Assembly: GCA_963691655.1 (NCBI GenBank)
Contig: OY829329.1
Location: forward strand, 12,476,708 to 12,540,707
Length of the DNA: 64,000 nt
Source of the DNA: Toxonevra muliebris
Taxonomy: Eukaryota > Arthropoda > Insecta > Diptera > Pallopteridae
Direction of reading: 5' to 3'
Of this stretch, positions 13,316-23,850 are shown piece by piece; positions within the stretch are counted from its first letter, which is position 1; the number at the start of each line of letters is the position of its first letter. The notes below the pieces were generated by a model, which did not search any database, was not told the DNA's origin, and saw only the letters and a list, made by a program, of their open reading frames with translations. Made by a program: the position numbers and the translations under genes.

Positions 13316-13999
13316 AACCAACTATTAAGTATTAAGAAAAACCGCCCATATTTAAGCCAGTACCCATTTGCTTATTACTTACTCTATTTATATAATGTAT
13401 CTACTTAGTAGGTACCGAATGTGCCTCTTCTACCTCCTTCAGTCTTGAGTAATTGAATATTAAGCTTTTTGGTTTGAATACATATTTTTTTCTTATTTTG
13501 TTGTGGTTTGGTTTCTTGAAGATGCACGCATACATTGTTCATATGTATGTATGATTTGATGTTAGGTATTGAACATAATTTTGACATACGTATGACAATT
13601 TAATAATAGCGTTGTTTGTTGAACTTGAGGGAACACCTCTTTGTGGTAACAGACAATCGCATGTGTGATTTTAAAATATTAATTAATTTATAGATAAACA
13701 GAGTAAAAACAAAACACATTAATATAATTCATATGCCTAAAAGCTTAATCGTGTAAACATCGTTTAGGCGTAAGACACGCGAATCTGTATCTTGATGCCA
13801 ACAGTAAAATATAATGGTGGTCTTGTAAAAGAGTGCGGGAATCACACCTGCCTCAGGTTTATTTCCCGCAAAGAAATATAATGGGGTTAAGCTCAAATTT
13901 AAATGTTAATTTCCTAAAACTGTTTTAATTAAGTTAAGGCTATATCTAGATACTGTCTCCAGAAAATCAGACTGCCTCACTGTCTCTTTTAAATCAAAT

Positions 14000-14220
14000 C
14001 AAATTTTTATCAACGAAAATATTGACAATAGTATTGACAATAATATTGACATTATTATTGACAATAATATTGACATTATTATTGACAATAATATTGAAAG
14101 TAATATTATCAATAAATTATCAAGTCATTCTGAAGTTTTGGACGCAATTTTCTCTGGAACTCGACCTTTAACTCTGTCAAATATTACAAAATTTATGCCA
14201 AAATATTTTGTAATAAAAAT
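14000..14220 (+). repeat. Repeat R3 copy 2 with ATTGACAATAAT minisatellite
   Basis: About seven 12-bp units of the ATTGACAATAAT/ATTGACATTATT type lie at 14020-14110. They are followed by the same unique tail as 10690-10785 (AATAAATTATCAAGTCATTC, AATTTTCTCTGGAACTCGAC). The shared tail shows that the two sites, about 3.4 kb apart, descend from one sequence, with different expansion of the 12-mer in each. Confidence 0.7.
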
Positions 14221-14235
14221 TTTAAAAATTTTGCA

Positions 14236-15369
14236 TAAATTTTAAACAAATCATGCTGCAGCTACCAACTTACTTATTTATTTATTTTTACAAGTTATTA
14301 ATCAAAATCTCAACGACACAACAAAAAAAATGAAAAATGCTCAATTGCTTCTGTCTTGCAATTCAATCAATTTTGTCTACCAATCAATATCAACGACAGT
14401 AGTAAATAAGCAAAAAAAAAAAGAAAAATCGAACAAAAATAAATTTTTTTAATGACATTGAAAAAAAAAAAATCGAATGACCAAAAAATTTTTCACAATA
14501 ATAAGAATAAATAATACAGACTTTAAAATACTTTATTTATATGTATGTACATGTATGCGCGTATTCGAGTGGGTATGTATGTATCTGTTAGATACAAATC
14601 GAATCACCATACTAAAGAGATGCTACTTTAAGATCTTTTTCATCACATGCAACAGCAGCAGCAACCAACAATACCAAAGTGTTGTGCGTTGCGTTGGTAT
14701 ATTTATTTTATTTCGATAGCTAACATCTAAAAAGAACAGATATAGTAATCGACAGATATATCTACACATAAATGTATATAAACTTACACATAGCATAAGT
14801 TATGTGTAAGCAAAGCCAAAATAAAATATATAAAAACAAAAAAAAAAAAAACAAAACAACAAAAAAATTGAATTGATTCACTTGAACCCTTGAGATGTCG
14901 AAATGTTGAAGTTAACAGTGAAATAATAATCTTTTTTTTTTTCTTTTCTATCTTTCTTTAATTTACATGTGGAAAAATTTGCTTTTGATATACTTATTTT
15001 TTCGCCTCCCCCCAATTTTATTGGCAGATAATTTGGCTGTCAATTCTTTTTGTTGGTCCCAAGAGATAAAATAACGAAAGTGTAAATTTCTTTTGAATTA
15101 AAGCACTTTAATTTATGATTATTTTATATGTATGTATGTGGTAATTGCCATTGTAGCACATTTATTAGTGCGTTAGAGGCTTTTTGGGTTTAAATAGCTG
15201 ATTCGTTTCGCCATTCAAGGTAATAGCACTGAAAGTTTTTCATTGAGAGTGCTGCCTGGGATAGGATAAATCCTTTTTTCCTTACTGTGAATGATCTGTC
15301 AATGATCCCGCTGATTAATTTTCTCTGGCTACTACGTATTGTACAGTCAAATAAATAAGATGTAAAATT
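14236..15369. other. AT-rich non-coding DNA
   Basis: No gene was found. A-tracts lie near 14410, 14460 and 14840, TATG runs near 14540-14585, and a T tract near 14932. Confidence 0.55.
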
Positions 15370-16215
15370 CAAGAGAATGGAAAGAGTCGTAGAAAGAAAA
15401 GGGGAGGGGAGTAGGGGTGGAGTTATGATCACATAGATCGCTAACTATCGTATAGAATGATCTCCTAATCTTCTAATTAGTTTCATTTCATGCCTTATTA
15501 CTTGTGCTGTTCTTGCGCTGTGATATCAATTTATTTCACTTTTGCTCTCATAAAAATTTGGATCCGTTTTTGTTCTCAAATTGTCTTATTTAAGTTTGGC
15601 GTGAACAAAATAATAAATAAAATGGTCTAGAAAAATATTTCTAACAATGTAAAAGTTATCAGCAGAGAAAAAGTGAAAGGCGAGGGGGGGAGTAGGGAAT
15701 TTTGAACGCATTGAACACTAACTATCGTACAGGATGGTCTCTTAATCTTCTAATTAGTTTCATTTTCACTCCATGCCTTATTACTTGTGCCGTTCTTGCG
15801 CTGTGATACCAATTTATTTCACTTTTGCTCTCATAAAAATTCGAATCCGTTTTTGCTCTCAAATTGTCTTATTTAAGTTTGGCGTGAACGAAATAATAAA
15901 TAAAATGGTCTAAAAAAATATTTCTTACAATGTGAATATTATCAGCAGAGAAAAAGTGAAAGGCGAAGAGGGAGGGGGTGGAATTATGAACGCACAGATC
16001 ACTAACTATCGTACAGGATGGTCTCTTAATCGTCTAATTAGTTTCATTTTCACTCCATGCCTTATTACTTGTGCCGTTCTTGCGCTGTGAAATCAATTTA
16101 TTTCACTTTTGCTCTCACAAAAATTTGAATCCGTTTTTGCTCCCAAATTTTCATATTAAGTGTGGTATGAACGAAATAATAAAATGATCTAAAAAAATTC
16201 GTCAAATTTTTTCTA
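15370..16215 (+). repeat. Three tandem copies of a 277-284-bp unit
   Basis: The phrase CTAACTATCGTA begins at 15441, 15718 and 16002. Each copy then carries TCTAATTAGTTTCATTT, CATGCCTTATTACTTGTGC, TTCTTGCGCTGTGA, TTTCACTTTTGCTCTCA and a G-rich segment (GGGGAGGGG-like) just before the next copy. Copies appear well conserved relative to most repeats in this window, suggesting a more recent local duplication. The repeat shows no coding frame. Confidence 0.85.
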
Positions 16216-16849
16216 AAATTTCAATACAACTACAGAACGATATATTAAAATGGAGAACGAAGACGATTCAGATAGCCAATTTTCATTGAAAAAATTAATA
16301 CCGCGTAATATACAGTTTTTCCAATTCGATTTACAGTTTTTTTTAATTTTATGGTAAAAATATACAGTTTTTGGTCCAAAAAAAGATACGAGCGTTAGTT
16401 ATACTGGATCACCACTGTATTAATAAAAATTGAAAAATATGAAAATATTTAAAAGCTTGTAGCAAATGCCCTTTTAGTTAATGAAAACAATAACAATCAC
16501 CTACCTAGTTATTACAATTATAATTTTACATAACGAAGAGTGAAAAAAGGCAAAAGAAGAAGAAGCTACTATCTTGAACGCTAAAGTGAGCATATGTAAG
16601 CACCTCAAATTTATAACAGTATCTAGTTACTTTATTTTTACAATTTTTTTTTTTGCAACAAGCACATGAGATGCATAGATAGGTTACTTACAATTACTAA
16701 ATATACAAAGTGCATATTTTTTTTGTTTTTTTTTTTTTAAGTACATTTGCATTAATATTATTTTTTTTTTTTTTTTTTGCAATCTATTAAAGAAAACATT
16801 TTTCAGTAGTTTTACTTGTACTTTTATATATCTATATATATTTATTATA

Positions 16850-17022
16850 CAGTAATCCCCGGTTAATTGGACGTTCAATTAATTGCGCTTTTCGTTGCAG
16901 AAGTAATTTTACATTTTAATTCAAAATGAACTCAAATTTGTTGATTAAAATTGCAATTTCCGGTTAATTGTACTTGAAAGTGCATATACCTTTGCATCGA
17001 CGCATTTAAGCAGGGATTACTG
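16850..17022. mobile_element. pogo-like MITE, 173 bp, TA target duplication
   Basis: TA is followed by CAGTAATCCCCGGTTAATTG at the left end. The right end is GCAGGGATTACTG followed by TA. The outer bases form an inverted repeat (CAGTAATCCC), and further inward GGTTAATT pairs loosely with its counterpart. An internal second CCGGTTAATTG is present. Length, TA duplication and CAGT ends fit a miniature non-autonomous pogo/Tigger element. No transposase is present. A decayed relative lies at 5801-5968. Confidence 0.7.
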
Positions 17023-17024
17023 TA

Positions 17025-19049
17025 CTCATACGTAAGTTAGTTATATACATACAGTGAATTTGAAAGACAAGGCAACCAAAAAAACAATACAAAAAAAAAA
17101 TAGGGCTTCGCGCTTTATGGTTTCATGAATTTTGCTGATTTTTTTTTCTTTTTTTTTCTATGCAAAAAATTACTGCTACTTTTTTACACTAAAAAACAGA
17201 CACACACACACATATATGCACAACGAATGCATTTGTTTTGTGCATGTGTGGTTATATGTTTTGGTGTCTGTGTACAACTTCCACTTGAATTAATACAAGG
17301 TATTTTGGTTTCGTTTTTTCTTTTTTTGTTGTTGTTTCATGGGTTTCAAAAAACTACAAAAAAAAAGTTTCTTTCAATGTTTTTAACATAAGGCATCTTC
17401 TTGTAAAGAAACCCTCTTCATCCGCTCGTTCCCCGCCGCTTCCTCCCTACGTGTCTTTTCCTCTTGCATACAACAATAAAAAAAAATCACTTGCATAAAA
17501 ACAAAAATGTAAAAAAAATAATATGAAAAATTATGATGCGCTTCAAATCGACATGCAATTTTAAAAAGTAATGCCAAAAATAATAATATCAAAAAAAAAA
17601 AAAAATAAAAAAAAATAAAAGAGAAATATAATTGTTAAGTAGCTGAAGGTAATTAACATTAGTTAAATGTACTAGTTTTTAAGTGTTGTTGTAATTGTTG
17701 CAGGCACTTGTGTTTTCAAAGTTGTAATCATTTTGAAAGAGTAAGTATTTAAATTAAAGAAAAGGTTAATTAGCGCAAAACTTCAAATGTCAATGTCGAA
17801 AGTCAACAATAAAAAACATAAAAACATTAATTTACTTAGCTACCCTTGTAGTGGTAATTTCTTTAAAATAGAAATCGATTAATGTATGTATTTGTGTGTT
17901 GGAAAAATATAAAGAAAACTAATCATTGAGAAAAATTAGCTACATATGTAAGACCGGCTAAGACTCTGAATGAATTTAGCTAAACATTCAATGTTGCCTG
18001 TATAGGTTTGTTATTTTTGTTTAAGCTTTTCAAAAGAAAAATAATTGCCATTTAACTATCACAGCCCAGGCGAATAAAGGCTGAGTCTATTCTTCATACT
18101 TTGAGGGCTGAACTAAATTATAGTTAAACTATTTCAGTATGAACCCAGTCTACCTAGCAAATTAATAATTCTTTCTCAAGAATTTTAAGAATATTTTCTA
18201 ATTAAATTAACGCTCTTGAAAAATAATTGTTTGCATTAAAAATTGTCTTATTAAATTTATTTCTTTATAGCTACCTTATTGATCTATTTTTTTTTACATA
18301 TTCAAGTATACACTCACCCAAAAAGAAAAACAAAAACAAAAAAAAAAAAAAAAAAAAAGAAACAAACCAAACCAAAAAATACCGCAAGTGCATAAATCAC
18401 CAGAGTTTTAAAAAGAGGCACTAAACCAAAGGCACGTCATTAAACACTTCCAACAATAACAATAACACAACAGAATGTGAGATGAAGATGCAAATCTGGT
18501 ACAAAATTAATTAATTTCACGTTTATGAATACTTAAAATTTAAAGAGCACAATAAAAAACAAAAAAGGAATAAGAAATAAATGCAAAAATATCAAACTTT
18601 AAGAAAAAAAAATTAAAACAAAAATAAAAATACCAAATTGTAAAAAGAGATTGGTGGTGAAAATGATTATTTATAAAAATTAATTTAAAATAATACTTAA
18701 TAATAAAAAGAAAATAATAAAAAAAAGCATTGATATAAAAAGAAAGAATTGCATTTTATATGAGCAGTGGCAACAACAAAAGAAAGCGAATATAATATGG
18801 TAGAAATTAAACAAAACAAAATAGAAAACTAAAATTAAATTGAAAATATAATCAATTAATTCTTTACAGAAATATATTGAATATTTATATATTTCATTAT
18901 ATTTTTTAATTAAATAATATGAAATTAGTAGAAGTTTATGTATTAAAAATAAAATAGTGTCGACATTATAATTGATGTCGGTTTGGTTTGACATTTATCT
19001 TATAATCGAAAGGTTTCAAATACTCAATACTATCAATAATATACCAGTC
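17025..19049. other. AT-rich non-coding DNA
   Basis: No gene was found. Poly-A/T and AAAAAC runs are frequent (near 17590, 18340 and 18600), with a short (AC)n patch near 17200. Open frames here are Phe/Lys/Ile-rich artefacts of these tracts. Confidence 0.55.
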
Positions 19050-19925
19050 TAGTGACCAAACTAGACATCAGACCAGATTGACGAGCAGACCAGAGAACTA
19101 GACCTTAGGACAGAAAATATACCCAACACTAGACCAAAAACCAGAGATGAGCGGCTGGACTAGAAACCAGACCAAAGACCAGACCAAAGACCAGACCAAA
19201 GACCAGACCAAAGACCAGACCAAAGACCAGACCAAAGACCAGACCAAAGACCAGACCAAAGACCAGACCAAAGACCAGACCAAAGACCAGACCAAAGACC
19301 AGACCAAAGACCAGACCAAAGACCAGACCAAAGACCAGACCAAAGACCAGACCAAAGACCAGACCAAAGACCAGACCAAAGACCAGACCAAAGACCAGAC
19401 CAAAGACCAGACCAAAGACCAGACCAAAGACCAGACCAAAGACCAGACCAAAGACCAGACCAAAGACCAGACCAAAGACCAGACCAAAGACCAGACCAAA
19501 GACCAGACCAAAGACCAGACCAGACCAGACCAAAGACCAGACCAAAGACCAGACCAAAGACCAGACCAAAGACCAGACCAAAGACCAGACCAAAGACCAG
19601 ACCAAAGACCAGACCAAAGACCAGACCAAAGACCAGACCAAAGACCAGACCAAAGACCAGACCAAAGACCAGACCAAAGACCAGACCAAAGACCAGACCA
19701 AAGACCAGACCAAAGACCAGACCAAAGACCAGACCAAAGACCAGACCAAAGACCAGACCAAAGACCAGACCAAAGACCAGACCAAAGACCAGACCAAAGA
19801 CCAGACCAAAGACCAGACCAAAGACCACAACAGATACCGGAGTACAGAAAAGACCAGAATCGAGATCAGAAACTAAACAAGAGACAGACCAAACCACAGA
19901 CTGGATCAAACCAGAAACCAAACCC
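19050..19925 (+). repeat. GACCAGACCAAA minisatellite (12 bp, about 55 units)
   Basis: The core at about 19165-19826 is a near-perfect array of GACCAGACCAAA. A single phase slip near 19510-19535 gives a 22-bp unit (GACCAGACCAGACCAGACCAAA with the middle repeated). Degenerate GACCAGA-containing sequence flanks both sides (19050-19164 and 19827-19925). The plus strand contains no T from 19162 to 19834, so no stop codon is possible on either strand. This explains long open frames of 137-282 codons in several phases, encoding QTKD/QRPD or WSLV/GLVF repeats. They are not evidence of a protein. Confidence 0.95.
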
Positions 19926-21729
19926 TTCTCCGATTTCGCTTTTTCCACTAAAATTTTACGTCACCTTTTTTGGTTTTCTTGGAAGATTTATATAGTACGG
20001 GGGCATTCCTATTCTATTTCCTTTCAATCTGGTCTTCTCTTTCATTATTAGTGATAAGATTCAGTCACCAAAGTCACCAACGGTCAACCAATATCTGAAC
20101 CTTATTGATCAAAAATTATATTTTTTCATATAAATAATTTTGGACAAAACTTTGCCATTATTTTCAAGCTAAAAGAAACTGCAACTAATTGTTTAAAGTA
20201 AGTTATCGTATTTTACTATTTTATCCCTTTCTTTGCGTGGTCTATTCAATATTTTCCGTTTCTTTCTAACTACCACTATAGTTGCCGACGTCAGCTTCGA
20301 ACTTCATTGGCTTAATTGATTTAAATGACAAAATGCAAAACTTAATATTTATTTTTAGCTATCTACACTCAAATGAAAAACTTTGTTAAGATTTTAAAAA
20401 ATCTGCTCAAAGACAATTTAGCAAACCGACACTAGTGAAATTTTCGGACCCAGAAAGATTTTTCTTACACAAAAAAAATAAGCCAAAGGAAGGTTTCATC
20501 TATAACAGAACCTACCCAGAGAGGTCACTATCTATTGCCATTTTCCCTTAAAAAGCCATTGGAGACTTCTACCGGGTTCTATTACACCCAAAAAGTGATT
20601 AAACCAAATATGTATTTATGTACTAAATAAATAATTTTCCTTGAGTATAGATATTTGTACACTAAACTGAACAACGCACTCATATGGCATATGTGTATGT
20701 ATTGTAAATACATAGAACTAACGACCTCAAGTGCAATAACCTTAAATGAAAAAACAAAAACAATGAAATGAAAAACAAAAACAAAGTGATCAACGTTAAG
20801 TCAACATCAGCAATAACAACTTGCTATAGTTGTTGTTGTTTAGGTTGCAACAAGTTACTTTCTGCTGTTGCTGCTGCACCATTGGGGGTTAGCAGCTAAC
20901 AGTGGCAGCGACAGCGGCATACAGGTAACTACTATATATTCAACAATAATATTTAACAATCCACCAACAACAACAACCAGCCATCCAACCAACCACACAT
21001 TGGTCCATGATCTTCAAACTTATGCGTTGTTGCGTCGCGTAAGTAAAGGCAAAAAAAAAAAAACAACAAAAACAACATTAAAAACAAAGATGACTTAAAT
21101 GGTAAAAGCCAGAGCCAGTCGAACAGGTCCAACACAATAATAACAACAACAACAAAAGCAGCAACTACCTATAATTGAATGTATGTTTGCTTGTGCTGGT
21201 ATTGCGGTGGTAGTTTTTATTCAGCTGTTTTAGCTTAAATTGGAATTATGTTTAAGAAAAAACAACAACAACAACGACAACAAAAAATAACAAACTCTTG
21301 GTTTGAAAAAAAAATGGCAACACTGGCTAACAAGTAACGTGTTACAAAAACACAGTTGGATATTTATTGGTATGTGTGTACATAACTAAATGTTTGTTAT
21401 TATTAGAGATTAAATTGAGGAAGGTTAGTTATTTTGTAGTTTTTTTTTCTGAAAAATGTTGATTACAACAAAGTAGTTGTAAAATATGGCATTATAAATA
21501 GTTTTGAGCTTTTGGAATTCGAGTTTTTCCTACAGATTGGTTTTTTACATATACATTTTAGATATTTAGTTGATAAATTCATGTAACTAAGTGATAAGTT
21601 TGTGTTGCCGGCAGCTCTAGCTAGGAAATTGTTAACTTATTCAGAAATATTATTTACCGGATTACTTAATTGAGCTCTTTCTAAACATGTATGAGCACAA
21701 AAATCGAAGTATCAAGAGTCTGAAGATGA
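19926..21729. other. AT-rich non-coding DNA
   Basis: No convincing gene was found. CAA/GTT/CTG runs lie at 20820-20880 and 20960-21280. A short GC-richer patch at 20842-20924 ends CATACAG|GTAACT and is preceded by a T-rich stretch ending TTTAG. It resembles an internal exon but has no coding support. Confidence 0.5.
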
Positions 21730-23850
21730 ATGTAGAGTTTTTCTCAAGATCTTTTACAGAAGTTGTTATAGGGCAATTTTTCAGGGCAAGTTTTCTTAGA
21801 ATACTACTCTGTAGAATTTTTTAAAGAGTTCTTCTTCTCGAAGAGTGCACACATGTTTTAGAAGAGCTCCTGTAGGCATTTTTCAGATTCTTCAGGCGAG
21901 TTCTAATCACATCTTTTTCGGTATATTTATTCTACATTATATCTTCTGAAGAAGTTTTTCTGGATAAGTTTTTCTGAAGAATTTCTTCTGAAGAAGTTTT
22001 TCAAGATAAGTTTTTTGAATAATTTTTTTTTTAAGAATTTCTTCTAAAGAATTTCCAGTAAAGAAGTTCTTCTAAAGAATGTCCTCTGTATTTCCGAATT
22101 TCTTCTGAAAAATTTCTTCTGTAGAATTCTTCTGTTTTTCTGAATAATTTATTCTGAAGTAGTTTTCTTGAATAATTTTTTTGAAGAATTTCTCCTGTAG
22201 AATTTCTTCTGAAGAATTTTTTCTTCTAATTTCTTCTGTAGAATTTCTTCTGTAGAATTTCTTCTGTGGAATTTCTTCTGTAAAATTTCTGTTGTAGAAT
22301 TTCTTCTGTAGAATAGCTTCTGTAGAATTTCTTCCGAAGAATTTCCTCTAAAAAACTTCTAATGAAGAATTTTTCCCAAAGAATTTATATTGAAGAATCT
22401 TTTCTAAAGAATTTATATTGAAGAATCTCTTCTAAAGAATTTCTTCTGAAGAATTTCTTATGTAGAATTTCTTCAGTTTTTTCTGAATAAGTTTTTATGA
22501 AGAATTTATTCTGAAGTAGTTTTCTTGAATAATTTTGTTTGAAGAATTTCTTCTAAAGAATTTCTTCTATAGAATTTCTTCTGAAGAACTTTTTCTGTAG
22601 AATTTCTTCTTTTTTTTTTTGAATACGTTTTTCTGAAAAATTTATTCTGAAGTAATTTTCTTGAATATTTTTTTTTTGAAGAATTTCTCCTGCAGAATTT
22701 CTTTTTCTAATTTCTTCTGTAGAATTTCTTCCGTGGAATTTCTTCTGAAGAATTTCTTCTGTAGAATTTCCTCTGAACCTTTTTTTAATGAAGAATTTTT
22801 TTATGAATTTCTTTTGAAAGTTTTCTTCCAACAAATTTCTACCGAAAATTTTTTTCTGCAGAATTTCTTCTAAAGAATTTCCTCTGAAGAATTTATTCTA
22901 AAGAAATTCTTTCAAAGAAATTTTTCTGAAAAAGTTTTTCGAAGAAATTTTTCTGGAAAAGTTTTTCTTAAGAAAGTCAGTTGATCTGAAGAAATGTTTC
23001 TAAAGTAATGTTTCTGGAAAAAAGTTTCTACAAGTCTCTCTAGGAAAATTTTTTTTGATTATATTCTTTGAGAAAGATTTACTGAAAAATCTTTTGGTGA
23101 AGTTTTTTAGATGAGTTTTTCCGGAAAAGTTATTCCACAGCATATTTTTTGAAAAGTTTTGCATTTTTTTGTAAAGTTTTCTACAGAAATTTTTCTGAAG
23201 AAGATTTTCTAAAGAAGATTTTCTTTGGAAATTTTTTTGAAGAAATTCTTCTGAAGTAGTTTGCTGAAAAAGTTTGTCAGAAGAAGTTTTTCTGTAGAAG
23301 TTTTTCGAAGAAGTTTTGTTGAAGAAGTTATTCTGGAAAATTTTTTTCTACCTGAGTTCTTTTTAAAGAACTTTTTGGTTTTGGAGAAGTTTTTCTGAAT
23401 TAATTTTTCTAAAGAAGATTTTGTAAGGAAGTTTCATCTGAGTATTTTTTTTTTGGAGAAGTGTTTTCTAAAGAAATTTTTTTACTGAACTTTTTCTGGA
23501 AAAGTTTTCCTGAAAAAGATTTCTGAAAAAGTTGTTCTGAAGAACCTCCTCCAAAAAAGTTGTTTTATTGAGAAATTTTTGTGAAAAGTTGTTTTTGGTA
23601 AAAAATTTTACTGGAGAAGGTTTTCTGAAGGGACTTTTTCTGAAGAAGTTTTCTAATGAAATGTTTTTAATGAAGTTCTTTAGGTTAGTTCTTATAGAGT
23701 AATTCTTTTGGAGGACTTGTTTTTAAAAAGTTTTTCTGAAGTAGTTATTTTTCAAAATTTAGTTTGGAAAAGGTTTTTCTAAAGAATATTTTCAAAGAAA
23801 GTTTTTTAAATAAAATTTTCAAGAATTCTTTCTTAATGAAATTTCTTTAG
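21730..23850. repeat. 14-bp degenerate array (TTTCTTCTGTAGAA type)
   Basis: Dozens of copies of a 14-bp word such as TAGAATTTCTTCTG or GAAGAATTTCTTCTG are present, cleanest at about 22170-22340. They degrade towards both edges into GAAGAAGTTTTTCT-type units. In the cleanest part three units equal 42 bp, so short frames read as a 14-residue repeat. Open frames at 22553-22834 (minus) and 22661-22873 (plus) arise from this. The unit is partly self-complementary (TTCTTCTGAAGAA). Confidence 0.9.

Noticed and set aside
18680..18994. 104-codon minus-strand hydrophobic frame
   Set aside because: Same cause: A-rich plus strand read as Phe/Ile/Leu/Tyr. No domain.
19098..19995. Open frames of 137-282 codons on both strands
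   Set aside because: They exist because the array has no T on the plus strand, so stops cannot occur. The products are pure four-residue repeats with no domain.
20842..20924. Internal exon flanked by TTTAG and CAG|GTAACT
   Set aside because: Splice-like ends occur by chance in CTG/GTT-rich DNA, and there is no supporting protein similarity.
22553..22834. Apparent repeat protein on the minus strand
   Set aside because: The 14-residue repeat is simply three 14-bp DNA units.
21730..23850. Array of heat-shock elements (GAA/TTC repeats)
   Set aside because: HSF needs alternating 5-bp GAA/TTC units. Here GAA and TTC are spaced 1 or 4 bp apart with a 14-bp period, so phasing is wrong.
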